This document shows, piece by piece, positions 14,102 to 21,663 of a stretch of 21,663 nt of DNA. The notes under the pieces are model-generated. The model did not search any database. It saw nothing but the letters and a program-made list of their open reading frames with translations, and was not told the origin of the DNA. The stretch comes from JBBCJT01 sp037190665 (GTDB taxonomy: Bacteria; Pseudomonadota; Alphaproteobacteria; Acetobacterales; Acetobacteraceae), in assembly GCA_037190665.1 (NCBI GenBank), contig JBBCJT010000249.1:1-21663 (forward strand), given 5' to 3'. Position numbers and translations under genes: made by a program. Numbering within the stretch: the first letter of the stretch is position 1; each line of letters opens with the position of its first letter.

Positions 14102-15519
14102 CACGCGGCCTCCTTCCGGCGGGCGGGCGCGTCCTCGGTGCCGAGATCCCAGAACAGCCCGGCCATGATGCCGAGCCCTTCCGCGACCAGCGGCATCAGC
14201 AGGTGCTCGTTCGGCGCGTGCTGCGAACAGCCGGCATAGGAGTGCGGCACCCACACTGTCGGGATGCCGAGGATGTCGGCGAAGCAATCGTTCGGCAGCG
14301 AGCCGCCGGCGTTCGGCAGCACCAGCGGCGTCTTGCCGGTGGTCTTCTCGATGGAGGCCACGGCCCAGCGCATCAGCGGATGGTCGGGCGACAGGCGCGT
14401 CGCGCCCCAGCTCTCGCCCTCCTTCGCCTTCGCCTGCACGTTGGTCAGCCCGTTTGCGTCCAGATGCGCGCGGATGGCGGGCAGGAACGTCGCGGGATCG
14501 GTGTCCACCGTGTAGCGGATCTGGCAGCGGGCCGTGGCGCGCGGCGGGATCGCGTTGAGCGGGCGCGCCGGATCGCCCGCGACCATCGCCAGCACGTCCA
14601 GCGTGTTCCAGCCGAACACGCGCTCGGACTGCGACAGGCCGGGCTCGCCCCACCACGCGTCCAGCTCTGGCCCGTCCTCGCCGGGCGTGACGTCGATGCG
14701 GGCCAGCGCGCGGCGGACATCCTCCGGGATGGCCTTCGGCAGCACGCCGCGCGCGTTCACACGGCCGGTGGCGGAGACGAGGCTCGCGATCGCATGCGCC
14801 AGCACGGTTGCGGGATTGGCCAGCAGCCCGCCCCAGTTGCCGGAGTGATGGCCGCCCGCGCGGAAGTCGCAGATCAAGTCGAAATCGAACACGCCGCGCG
14901 TGCCGCCGACCAGCGTCGGGCTTTCCGGCGCAAGGCGCGGCCCGTCCGAGGCGACCAGCCAGTCGGCCGTGAGCTTGTGGCCATGGGTCCGGCAGACCTC
15001 GCGCAGGCCGGCGGAGCCGGTTTCCTCCGAGGTCTCGATCAGGAAGCGCGTGTTGAAGCCGAGCTTGCCGCGCTGCGCCACCACGGCCTCCAGCGCCAGC
15101 ATGGCGATGGTGTGCTGGCCCTTGTTGTCGGCCGTGCCGCGCCCGTAGATGCGCTCGCCCTCGATGGAGAGCTTCCACGGATCGCGCCCGTTGGCCCATG
15201 CGCCTTCGAGGCCCGCGATCACGTCGCCATGGCCGTAGACCAGCAGCGTGGGCAGGTCGTCGGCCTCGCGACGCTCGGCGATCAGCAGCGGGCCGCCGGC
15301 GGGGCTGGGATTGTCGATGATCTCGCCCGTGAAACCCAGGCGGGTGGCGAGGTCGTCGCGGAACATCTCCAGATACTGGCGGCATTCCGGGCGGCGGGCC
15401 GGGTTCTGACTTTCGGTCGGAACGGCGACCCGCCGGGCAAGATCGGCGAGGAAACGGCCGTCGGACGCGGCCTGCGTCGCGGCGGCAATGGCGGCGGAAC
15501 GAGACATAGTACGGCTCAT
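14101..15519 (-). CDS. M20-family zinc metallopeptidase (ArgE/DapE/CPG2 type)
   Basis: The 472-aa product has the M20 metal-binding pattern: GHGDV (His97, Asp99), TADNKG (Asp131, the bridging ligand), ETSEETGS (catalytic Glu165, ligand Glu166), ASDGP (Asp192) and the C-terminal HSYAGCSQHAPNE with the last histidine. These enzymes cleave peptides, N-acyl amino acids or related amides. The substrate cannot be named from sequence. No signal peptide is seen, so it is probably cytosolic. The start could be the ATG at 15519 or that at 15507 (MSRSAAIAAA); neither has a good ribosome site. It is first in an operon with the family-5 binding protein and divergent from the LysR gene, its likely regulator. 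Confidence 0.92.
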   Translation of the reverse strand: MSRTMSRSAAIAAATQAASDGRFLADLARRVAVPTESQNPARRPECRQYLEMFRDDLATRLGFTGEIIDNPSPAGGPLLIAERREADDLPTLLVYGHGDVIAGLEGAWANGRDPWKLSIEGERIYGRGTADNKGQHTIAMLALEAVVAQRGKLGFNTRFLIETSEETGSAGLREVCRTHGHKLTADWLVASDGPRLAPESPTLVGGTRGVFDFDLICDFRAGGHHSGNWGGLLANPATVLAHAIASLVSATGRVNARGVLPKAIPEDVRRALARIDVTPGEDGPELDAWWGEPGLSQSERVFGWNTLDVLAMVAGDPARPLNAIPPRATARCQIRYTVDTDPATFLPAIRAHLDANGLTNVQAKAKEGESWGATRLSPDHPLMRWAVASIEKTTGKTPLVLPNAGGSLPNDCFADILGIPTVWVPHSYAGCSQHAPNEHLLMPLVAEGLGIMAGLFWDLGTEDAPARRKEAA

Positions 15520-15610
15520 TAATAATTCGCGCGGTCAAAGGAGGGGAGCCGGGCAGACAGGGCAAACCAAAAGATTTCCGGCTGAGGGTGAACTGGATTA
15601 AGCCTCGCCC
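15520..15610. promoter_or_regulatory. Divergent promoter region of the M20 peptidase and LysR genes
   Basis: This 91-bp gap is the only place for both promoters and the LysR-type operator. It includes an unusually AT-rich patch, ATTAATAATT (15518-15527), next to the peptidase start, and AAACCAAAAGATTT near the middle. I see no clear T-N11-A dyad, so the exact operator is left open. Confidence 0.4.
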
Positions 15611-16570
15611 ATGGCCCGTCATCTGCCGCCGCTGGCTGCGCTCCGCGCGTTCGAGGCGGCCGCGCGCAATCTGGGTTTCGCGCGGGCGGGGGCGGAACTC
15701 GGCGTCACGCCCGGCGCCATCAGCCATCAGATCAAGCTGCTGGAGACATGGGTCGGGCACCCGCTGTTCACGCGCAAGGCCAAGGCCGTCGCGCTGACGG
15801 AGGCGGGGCGCGCGCTGGCCTCGCGGCTTGGCGCGGCCTTCGACCAGATCACGGCCGCGAGCCTCGCCGTCCGCACCACGGCGGAGGCGCGGCAGGTGAT
15901 CGTGCAGTGCCAGTTCTCGCTGGCGGCGAAATGGCTGGCGCCGCTGATGGCGCGCTTCCAGCGGGACGAGCCGCATATCGCGGTGACGGTCTCCGCGCTG
16001 CCGCATCGGTGGGACATGCGCCACCGGGACCCGGACCTCAGCATCTATCACGCCCGCGATGCGGTGCCCGGGCTGCGTCAGGACCTGCTGGTCGATGGCC
16101 ACCTGATCGTCGTCGCGCCGCCGTCGCTGGTGGCGGCCCTGCCGCAGCCGGCCACGCCCGCCGCGCTGCTGACGCAGCCCCTGATCCATGTCCGTTCGGC
16201 CGAGCCGGACTGGATGGATGGCGGGTGGGAGGCATGGTTCGCCTCTGCCGGGTTCGGCAAGCTGGAACCGCCCGTGACCCTGACCTTCAACCTGCTGCAT
16301 CTGGCGATCGAGGCGTGCCTCGCCGGCGCGGGGTTCGCGCTGGTGCCGGATTTCCTGGTCGCGGAGGATATGAAGGCCGGGCGGCTGGTGGACGCCTTCG
16401 GCTTCACCCTGCAGACGCGGCGGCCGTACATGCTGATGGCGAGCGAGGCGAGCCTGCAACGCGCGGAGGTCCGCACGCTGCATTCATGGCTGCTGGCTCA
16501 GCGGGCGGTCGTCTCCTGGCCGGTGCCGAACGCGCGGTCGCCGGCATCGCCGAGGCCCGGCACGATGTAG
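15611..16570 (+). CDS. LysR-family transcriptional regulator (GcvA-like)
   Basis: The 319-aa product has the LysR winged helix at residues ~8-70: LRAFEAAARNLGFARAGAEL, GVTPGAISHQIKLLE and HPLFTRKAKAVALTEAGRAL. An effector-binding domain follows, ending near LHSWLLAQ. The opening ARHLPPLAALRAFEAAARN resembles GcvA/AmpR-type members. It diverges from the M20 peptidase/binding-protein operon and probably activates it in response to a related ligand. The last 73 nt lie inside upp on the opposite strand. The final ~24 residues (RAVVSWPVPNARSPASPRPG and on) have no LysR-like character, suggesting that an earlier stop was lost and the gene now ends in antisense upp sequence. Confidence 0.92.
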   Translation: MARHLPPLAALRAFEAAARNLGFARAGAELGVTPGAISHQIKLLETWVGHPLFTRKAKAVALTEAGRALASRLGAAFDQITAASLAVRTTAEARQVIVQCQFSLAAKWLAPLMARFQRDEPHIAVTVSALPHRWDMRHRDPDLSIYHARDAVPGLRQDLLVDGHLIVVAPPSLVAALPQPATPAALLTQPLIHVRSAEPDWMDGGWEAWFASAGFGKLEPPVTLTFNLLHLAIEACLAGAGFALVPDFLVAEDMKAGRLVDAFGFTLQTRRPYMLMASEASLQRAEVRTLHSWLLAQRAVVSWPVPNARSPASPRPGTM

Positions 16571-17139
16571 GCGTGCTCGTCGAGGCCGGTATCGAGCCCC
16601 ACCGTCCACAGTTTCACGTCCGGATGCGCGGCCATCAGCGCCCGCACGCCCTCCGGCGCGGCCAGCACGGAGACATAGCGTACCGCGATGGGGCCGGCCT
16701 TCTTCACCCGCGCGACGGCCGCCACCGCCGTGCCGCCGGTGGCCAGCATCGGATCGAGCACGATCGCCACACGCCGGTTCAGGTCGGCCGGCGCCTTGAA
16801 GTAGTACTCGATCGCCTCCAGCGTCTTCGCGTCGCGATAGGCGCCGACATGGGCGACCGGCGCCTCGGCCAGCACGTCGAGGAAGCCCGCCAGCAGCGCC
16901 TCCCCCGCGCGCAGCACGGAAACGAGGCACGGCACCGGCCCGGCCAGCACCGGCGCGTCCATGCGGGTGAGCGGCGTGGCGATGGCCTCGCGCGCGAGCT
17001 TGAGGTCGCGCGTGACCTCCACCGCGAGGATGGCGCCCAGCTCGCGCAGGGTGCGGCGGAAGGCGGGCGCGTCGGTCTCCCTGCGTCGCAGCGTCGTCAG
17101 ACGCGCCTGCGCCAGCGGATGGTCCACCACGTATGTCAT
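16498..17139 (-). CDS. upp: Uracil phosphoribosyltransferase
   Basis: Upp salvages uracil: uracil + PRPP gives UMP. The 213-aa product (E. coli 208 aa) has the usual start VVDHPLAQARLTTLRRRET, LVSVLRAGEALLAGF, the PRPP-binding loop LDPMLATGGTA, and the C-terminal VGLDTGLDEHAYIVPGLGDAGDRAFGT. The normal end AGDRAFGT shows that the tail overlapping the LysR gene by 73 nt is genuine Upp sequence. The ATG at 17139 overlaps the chrA stop by 4 nt (ATGA); the frame open to 17208 is inside chrA. It is the last gene of the minus-strand run from 21663. Confidence 0.96.
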   Translation of the reverse strand: MTYVVDHPLAQARLTTLRRRETDAPAFRRTLRELGAILAVEVTRDLKLAREAIATPLTRMDAPVLAGPVPCLVSVLRAGEALLAGFLDVLAEAPVAHVGAYRDAKTLEAIEYYFKAPADLNRRVAIVLDPMLATGGTAVAAVARVKKAGPIAVRYVSVLAAPEGVRALMAAHPDVKLWTVGLDTGLDEHAYIVPGLGDAGDRAFGTGQETTAR

Positions 17140-18347
17140 CGCGCCCCCGTCACCAAAGCCCCGGCGGCGGCCAGCGCGGCCACCACAACCCAGGGCGGTG
17201 CCTTCCACAGCACGAGCGCGCCGAAGCCGGCAAGGGCAAGCGCCGCATCCACCGGCCCCGTGATGGCGGAGAACCAGATCGGCCCCAGCAGCGCGGCGAG
17301 CAGCAGCCCCACCACCGCGGCATTGACGCCCGCGAGCGCGGCCTGCGCCCCGGCCCGCTGCCGCAGCCGGCCCCAGAAGGGAAGCATGCCGTAGATGAGC
17401 AGCAGCCCGGGCAGGAATATCGCGACCAGCGCGATCGCCGCCCCGGCGATGCCGTTCGGCGCCGGTGCCTGCGCGGCGCCGAGGAAGGCGGCGAAGGTGA
17501 ACAGCGGCCCCGGCACGGCCTGCGCGAGTCCGTAGCCGGCGAGGAAAGGTTCAGGGGCGATCCAGCCCGGGCCGACGAAACCCTGCTCCAGCAGCGGCAG
17601 CACGACATGGCCGCCGCCGAAGACCAGCGCGCCCGCGCGATAGGCGGCATCGGCCAGCGCCAGCACGTGCCAGCCGGTCGCCGCGACGGCGGCGGGCAGG
17701 CCGATCAGCAGCAGGGCGAAGGCGGCAAGTGCCGCGACCGCCGCCGGGGTCCGGACGGGGGCGTTCAGGGACGCGGCGGCATGGGCGGCGGGATCGGGAT
17801 GGCAGAGAAGCCGGCCGGCAAGAGCGCCCATGAGCATGACGGCGAGCTGCATCCAGCCCGACGGCAGCAGCAGCACCGCGACGGCCCCTGCCACGGCGAT
17901 GGTCGCCCGCGGCCGGTCCGGACACAGGCTGGCGGCCATGCCCCACACCGCCTGCGCGACCACCGCGACCGCGACCAGCTTCAGCCCGTGGACGAGCCCG
18001 CCGAGCCCGCCCGCCGGCAGCGCCGTTGCGAGCGCGGCCCCCATCAGCAGCAGTGCCGAGGGCAGGGTGAAGCCGATCCACGCGGCCAGCCCGCCCGCGA
18101 GCCCGCCGCGCATCACCCCGAGCGCGAAGCCGACCTGGCTGCTCGCCGGGCCGGGCAGGAACTGCGCAAGTGCGACGAGATCGGCATAGCGCGCCTCGTC
18201 CAGCCAGCGCCGGCGGACGACGAACTCGGTGCGGAAATAGCCCAGATGCGCGATCGGCCCGCCGAAGCTGGTCAGGCCCAGACGCAGGAAGACGAGCAGG
18301 ATCGCGCAGAACCCGTCGCGGCCCGGGTCGGTCCGTACCGGGCTCAC
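17136..18347 (-). CDS. chrA: Chromate transporter-family membrane protein (CHR, two-domain)
   Basis: The 403-aa product consists of two homologous membrane halves. The first has RLGLTSFGGPIAHLGYFRTE, AQFLPGPASSQVGFALGVMR and GFTLPSA; the second has AGALVFGGGHVVLPLLEQGF, GLAQAVPGPLFTFAAFLGA and FLPGLLLIYG. These FGGP/FGGG and PGP motifs define the CHR family, whose long members typically have around ten membrane segments and export chromate in some bacteria. Physiological substrates of most chromosomal members are unproven. The start is GTG at 18347, overlapping the stop of the MotB/OmpA-like gene (GTGA); its own stop overlaps upp. No ChrB-type regulator is present, so a role other than chromate resistance is possible. 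Confidence 0.9.
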   Translation of the reverse strand: MSPVRTDPGRDGFCAILLVFLRLGLTSFGGPIAHLGYFRTEFVVRRRWLDEARYADLVALAQFLPGPASSQVGFALGVMRGGLAGGLAAWIGFTLPSALLLMGAALATALPAGGLGGLVHGLKLVAVAVVAQAVWGMAASLCPDRPRATIAVAGAVAVLLLPSGWMQLAVMLMGALAGRLLCHPDPAAHAAASLNAPVRTPAAVAALAAFALLLIGLPAAVAATGWHVLALADAAYRAGALVFGGGHVVLPLLEQGFVGPGWIAPEPFLAGYGLAQAVPGPLFTFAAFLGAAQAPAPNGIAGAAIALVAIFLPGLLLIYGMLPFWGRLRQRAGAQAALAGVNAAVVGLLLAALLGPIWFSAITGPVDAALALAGFGALVLWKAPPWVVVAALAAAGALVTGAR

Positions 18348-19903
18348 CGGTCGGTCAGGCGGATCTCGATGCGCCGGTTGCGCGCGAAGGCGGCCGGGCC
18401 CTCGCCGGGGTCGATCGGCTGGAATTCGCCGAAGCCGGTCGCCGCCAGCCGCGTCGCCGGGATGCCTTCGTCGATCAGCAGCTTCACCACGTTGATCGCG
18501 CGCTGTGCGGACAGCTCCCAGTTGGACGCGAAGGCGCGCGTCACCGGGGCGCGATCGGCATGACCGTCCACCCGCAGGACCCACGGGATGTCGCGCGGGA
18601 TGCGCACCAGCAGGTCGCGCAGCGTGGCGGCGAGGTTGCGCAGGTTCTCCCGCCCCGCCTCGGTGAGGTCCGCGCTGCCGGTGGGGAACAGCACCTCGCT
18701 CTGGAAGACGAAGCGGTCGCCGACGATCTGGATGCCCGGCCGGTCGCCCAGCACCTGCCGCAGCCGGCCGAAGAACTCGCTGCGGTAGTCGGTGAGTTCC
18801 TCGACGCGGGCGGCGAGGGCCGCGTTCAGCCGGCTGCCGAGATTGGCGATCTGCGTATCCTTGTCGCGGCCGGACTCCTCGGCGGCGTCCAGCGCCGCGG
18901 CGACGCGGCCGAGCTGGGCGCGCAGCTCCTCCATCTGCCGGTTCAGCAGCGCGACCTGCGCACGCGCCGATTCGCCCAGCCGTGTCTGCTCGGCGAGCAG
19001 GGCCTCGGTCGCCGCGCGACGCTCCTCCTCCGTCGTGGTGCGCGCGGCGGCATCGGCGGCGCGCTTCTCCAGCTCCTCGCGCAACGCCTGCAACGCGCGC
19101 ACCTGCTCGGACAGCCGGGCGATGTCGGACAGCCGTGCCTCGATCGTCTCCTTGTCGGTGGTGACCTGCCGGTCGAGCGTCTCCATCTCGCGGCGCATCT
19201 GCGCGAGGGTGGCGCGCTCGGCCTCGACCTGACGCTGCAATTCGGCGAGCCGCGCGGCCGCCTGTCGCGCGGCTTCGGCCGCGTCGGTGCGCACGGTCTC
19301 GGTCTGGGCGCGGGCGGCTTCGGCCTGGGCGCGGGCCTCGTCGCGTTCGGCGGTCAGCCGGCGGCGCGTCTCGGTGAGGTCGCCGGCCACGCCCGCCGTC
19401 TCCCGCCCGCGCGCTTCGGCCAGCGTGCGCGCTTCGGCCAGCGCGCGTTCGAGCTGCTCGACGCGGGCGGCGGCCGACTGGGTCTGCGTATCGGCATCGG
19501 CGAGCCGGGCGGAGAGCCGGTCGCGGTCCGTGCTCAGCCGGTCGCGCTCGGCTTCCAGCCGCGTCTGCACCTCGCGCAGGGACGCAAGCTGCTGGGCGAG
19601 GCTTTCGCGCGATTCGGAGGCCACGGCGAGGTCGCGGGTGAGCTGCGCCAGCGACTGCCGCAACTCGCCCGACTGGCCGCGTTCCAGCGCGAGGATCTCG
19701 GTCAGCTCCGCGACCTGCCGGTTGAGCCGGTCCAGCGCCCGCTCGCGCCCCGACAGCGAGGCGGAGAGGAAGCCCTGTGCGCTGACGAAGACCAGCAGCA
19801 CGAAGACGATGACCATGAGCAGCACGGACAGCGCGTCCACGTAGCCGGGCCATGCATCCAGCCCGCCGCCGCGCCGCCGCCGCGATGATGCGCCCGCGGC
19901 CAT
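18344..19903 (-). CDS. MotB/OmpA-like peptidoglycan-binding protein with long coiled coil
   Basis: The 519-aa product has a short basic N-terminus (SSRRRRGGG), one membrane helix at about 22-43 (YVDALSVLLMVIVFVLLVFV) with Asp23 placed like the ion-carrying Asp of MotB, ExbD and TolR, then about 300 residues of near-continuous coiled coil rich in Arg, Glu, Ala and Gln (~52-370). The C-terminal OmpA-like domain (~395-519) includes SEVLFPTGSADLTEAGRENL, DGHADRAPV, NWELSAQRA and RNRRIEIRL, expected to hold peptidoglycan. It is the probable stator partner of the MotA/ExbB-like protein encoded 28 nt upstream. Ordinary MotB lacks such a long coil, which would span much of the periplasm. Its last 4 nt overlap chrA. 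Confidence 0.9.
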   Translation of the reverse strand: MAAGASSRRRRGGGLDAWPGYVDALSVLLMVIVFVLLVFVSAQGFLSASLSGRERALDRLNRQVAELTEILALERGQSGELRQSLAQLTRDLAVASESRESLAQQLASLREVQTRLEAERDRLSTDRDRLSARLADADTQTQSAAARVEQLERALAEARTLAEARGRETAGVAGDLTETRRRLTAERDEARAQAEAARAQTETVRTDAAEAARQAAARLAELQRQVEAERATLAQMRREMETLDRQVTTDKETIEARLSDIARLSEQVRALQALREELEKRAADAAARTTTEEERRAATEALLAEQTRLGESARAQVALLNRQMEELRAQLGRVAAALDAAEESGRDKDTQIANLGSRLNAALAARVEELTDYRSEFFGRLRQVLGDRPGIQIVGDRFVFQSEVLFPTGSADLTEAGRENLRNLAATLRDLLVRIPRDIPWVLRVDGHADRAPVTRAFASNWELSAQRAINVVKLLIDEGIPATRLAATGFGEFQPIDPGEGPAAFARNRRIEIRLTDR

Positions 19904-19931
19904 GGTCAGCCCGGCCCGGTCGTGCCGCGCC

Positions 19932-21080
19932 TCATCGCGGCGCCTCGCTGGACAGCCGCTCGATGGTCCGCGTCAGCAGCCGGATCTCCGCGCGGATCTC
20001 CTGCGTGGCCTCGCCGCGGCCCTGCTCCGCCTCGGCGAGCAGCCGGCCCAGCACCGCCTCGATGTTGCGCAGATGCGCGCGCGCGACGTCGTCCGCCGTG
20101 CCCTGCGCGAGGCGTTGCAGCACCGGGGCGAGCGATTGCTGCCCCTCGGCGATCTTCAGCATGAGCTGCTGGTTCGCGCGCATCGCATCCGACAGCGTGC
20201 CGATCTTCTCCGTCAGGCTCAGCACCGCCTGATTGGATTCGCGGCGGCCTTCCTCGCCGCGGGCGAGGATGCGCTGCAGCCCTTCCATGTTCTCGGCGGT
20301 CTGCTCCAGCAGCGCCTGCACATAGACCGGCACGGATGCCTCGCCGCCATCGCCCATCGCGCCGGAGGACAGCCGCGTGAGGCCGGCGAGCCATTCCTCC
20401 AGCTCGTTGAAGAAGCGGTTCTGCGCCTGCCCGGCGGTGAGGTCGAGGAAGCCCAGCACCAGCGCGCCGGACAGGCCGAGCATCGAGACGCTGAACGCCG
20501 TGCCCATGCCCCGCAGCGGCTGCGCGAGGCCGGTCTTGAGCTGGTTGAACAGCACCGCCACGTCGCCCGAGCCGACCGACATGCCCGCGATCACGTCGCC
20601 CACGGAACTGACCGTCAGCAGCAGCCCGTAGAACGTGCCGAGCAGGCCGAGGAAGATCATCAGCCCGGTCATGTAGCGCGACAGCTCGCGGCTTTCGTCC
20701 AGCCGCGACTGGATCGAATCGAGCAGGCTGCGCATGGCGGGCGCGGACAGCGTCACCCGCGCGTTGCCGGCCTCGTTCGCGCGCTTGGCCCGCGAGGCGA
20801 GCATCGAGGCCATGGGCGCCAGCAGCTTGGGTGCGGGCAGGGCGGAGAGCGAGGCGCGGCTGTTCTGGAATGCCTCCACCCAAAAGACCTCGCGGCGCAG
20901 CGAGACGACCTGGCGGACATTCCACAGGATGCCGATCAGCAGCACCCCGAGGATCACCGCGTCCAGCACCGGATTGGCGGCGAGCGCGATCGACAGCGTG
21001 CCGCTGAGCATCGCCGCGACACCCGCGACGATCGCCAGGAACAGCAGCATGCGCCAGAGGTAGCGGAGCGGATTGGTCAT
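19932..21080 (-). CDS. MotA/TolQ/ExbB-family proton-channel protein
   Basis: The 382-aa product has four likely membrane helices: about 10-33, 39-56, 137-162 and 190-214. LGLLGTFYGLLLTVSSVGDVI and LAQPLRGMGTAFSVSMLGLSGAL are the MotA/TolQ/ExbB core. A helical cytoplasmic tail of about 165 residues follows (EQTAENMEGLQRILARGEEG, KIAEGQQSLAPVLQRL and similar heptad-like sequence). Such proteins form a pentameric inner-membrane channel around two MotB/ExbD-like subunits and use ion flow to drive motion. No flagellar, Tol or Ton genes flank it, so its task is unknown; cell-envelope work is likely. The ATG at 21080 overlaps the stop of the preceding OmpA-like gene (ATGA). Confidence 0.88.
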   Translation of the reverse strand: MTNPLRYLWRMLLFLAIVAGVAAMLSGTLSIALAANPVLDAVILGVLLIGILWNVRQVVSLRREVFWVEAFQNSRASLSALPAPKLLAPMASMLASRAKRANEAGNARVTLSAPAMRSLLDSIQSRLDESRELSRYMTGLMIFLGLLGTFYGLLLTVSSVGDVIAGMSVGSGDVAVLFNQLKTGLAQPLRGMGTAFSVSMLGLSGALVLGFLDLTAGQAQNRFFNELEEWLAGLTRLSSGAMGDGGEASVPVYVQALLEQTAENMEGLQRILARGEEGRRESNQAVLSLTEKIGTLSDAMRANQQLMLKIAEGQQSLAPVLQRLAQGTADDVARAHLRNIEAVLGRLLAEAEQGRGEATQEIRAEIRLLTRTIERLSSEAPR

Positions 21081-21663
21081 CTTGGGGCTGGCAGCGACAC
21101 GTCCACGCGGTCCGGCTCCGTACTGTCGCCCGAGGTGGCGCCGAGCGCGCGCACGTCGATGCGGGTGGATCTGAGGCCGGCGTCGATCAGCACCGCCCGT
21201 GCGGCGAGCGCGCGGGCGAGCGACAGGCGGCGGCTGCGGGAGGCATCGTCCGGGTTGCCCGAGGCATAGGCGGCGAGCGTGATGCGCCGGTCATCCTCGG
21301 CCGGGAGGGTTTTCGCGAAGTTGCGCAGCGTCTCGACGCCTTCCGGCGTCAGCACCGCGCTGTCGGGGGCGAACAGCAGGCGCACGCCGCCCGGGGCGGC
21401 GGTGGCGGCAGCCCCGGCCCCGGCCGCCGTGGCCACGCCGGCGATGGCGGTGGGGGCCGCCGGGGCGGTGGCAGCCGGCGGAGGGCTCGCCGCTGCGGGG
21501 GGCGGGACCGGAGCGGTCGGCATGGTCATGGCCGGCGCGCCGGGCGTGCTGCGGACGACGAGGCCGGACGACGACGCTGCCGGCGGCGGGGGAGCGGCCG
21601 CCTGCGCGGGCGCGGCCGGCTGAGGCGCGGGCGTTGGCGCTGCGGGCGGCGCGGGCGCGGCGG
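21077..21663 (-). CDS. OmpA-like domain protein with Pro/Ala-rich linker (5' end outside window)
   Basis: The frame is open to the window edge, so the N-terminus is missing; about 194 residues are visible. The first ~95 are a low-complexity Pro/Ala linker (for example PAPQPAAPAQAAAPPPPAAS and VPPPAAASPPPAATAPAAPT), followed by an OmpA-like domain of ~100 residues: GVRLLFAPDSAVLTPEGVETL, ITLAAYASGNPDDASRSRRL, SLARALAARAVLIDAGLRST, RIDVRALGA. The domain lacks the usual final NRRVEI block and ends DRVDVSLPAPR. An ATG at 21529 lies inside the linker and is unlikely to be the real start. The ATGA overlap with the MotA-like gene ties the three envelope proteins into one transcription unit. Confidence 0.85.
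   Translation of the reverse strand, partial: AAPAPPAAPTPAPQPAAPAQAAAPPPPAASSSGLVVRSTPGAPAMTMPTAPVPPPAAASPPPAATAPAAPTAIAGVATAAGAGAAATAAPGGVRLLFAPDSAVLTPEGVETLRNFAKTLPAEDDRRITLAAYASGNPDDASRSRRLSLARALAARAVLIDAGLRSTRIDVRALGATSGDSTEPDRVDVSLPAPR

Noticed and set aside
12515..16483. A 1322-codon open frame on the minus strand
   Set aside because: Only its last 528 codons (from 14101) are the binding protein. The rest runs through the M20 and LysR genes out of frame with Arg/Gly/Pro-rich noise typical of high-GC shadow frames.
17136..19853. A 905-codon minus-strand frame that would fuse a long N-terminus to ChrA
   Set aside because: The portion beyond 18347 is a shadow of the coiled-coil gene, and a GTG with a GTGA overlap gives a natural ChrA start.
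18344..21080. Zorya anti-phage system (ZorA/ZorB-like pair)
   Set aside because: The channel and OmpA-domain partner fit in outline, but no ZorC, ZorD or ZorE effector is present; the flanks are an OmpA-like gene, chrA and upp, which look like housekeeping context.

Overview
The window is a GC-rich (roughly 70% by eye), densely packed chromosomal segment. Gene content, GTG/TTG starts and 4-nt ATGA/GTGA junctions point to an alphaproteobacterium, most likely of the Acetobacteraceae/Rhodospirillales type. That placement is an inference from protein flavour; no rRNA or other marker is present. I see no tRNA, rRNA, CRISPR array, transposase or integrase. Positions 1-154 hold nothing I can support.

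Layout. (1) 155-2135: an HxlR-type regulator diverges from an acyl-CoA dehydrogenase-fold flavoprotein. (2) 2159-4200, minus: a phosphotransferase/P-loop kinase fusion follows pdxH. (3) 4311-5844, plus: fabI, then an HD-domain phosphohydrolase. (4) 5778-6243: a decayed ~150-bp tandem repeat built from the junction of two convergent genes. (5) 6173-8582, minus: ubiT-ubiU-ubiV, the O2-independent ubiquinone hydroxylation module. (6) 8685-11939, plus: ubiD, ubiX, aroC, then a 71-aa membrane protein. (7) 12253-12514: a gene-free stretch with two strong hairpins of a dispersed-repeat type. (8) 12515-15519, minus: a family-5 periplasmic binding protein and an M20 metallopeptidase, divergent from a LysR regulator. 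(9) 16498-21663, minus: a tightly overlapping run of OmpA-like (partial), MotA/ExbB-like, long coiled-coil MotB/OmpA-like, chrA and upp.

The biological centre is 6173-11939. UbiT, UbiU and UbiV stand back to back with UbiD (prenyl-FMN decarboxylase), UbiX (its cofactor synthase) and chorismate synthase, which makes the aromatic precursor. UbiU and UbiV keep all eight Fe-S cysteines at the spacing known from E. coli. The 102-bp divergent intergenic region carries a perfect 14-bp palindrome, TTGTCCGCGGACAA, of the TTG-N8-CAA form used by Crp/Fnr-family regulators. This suggests a co-regulated anaerobic or low-oxygen ubiquinone locus.

The other notable points are the tandem repeat between the HD gene and ubiV, a 73-nt convergent overlap of the lysR-type gene with upp, and an ion-channel/peptidoglycan-anchor module feeding into chrA-upp.
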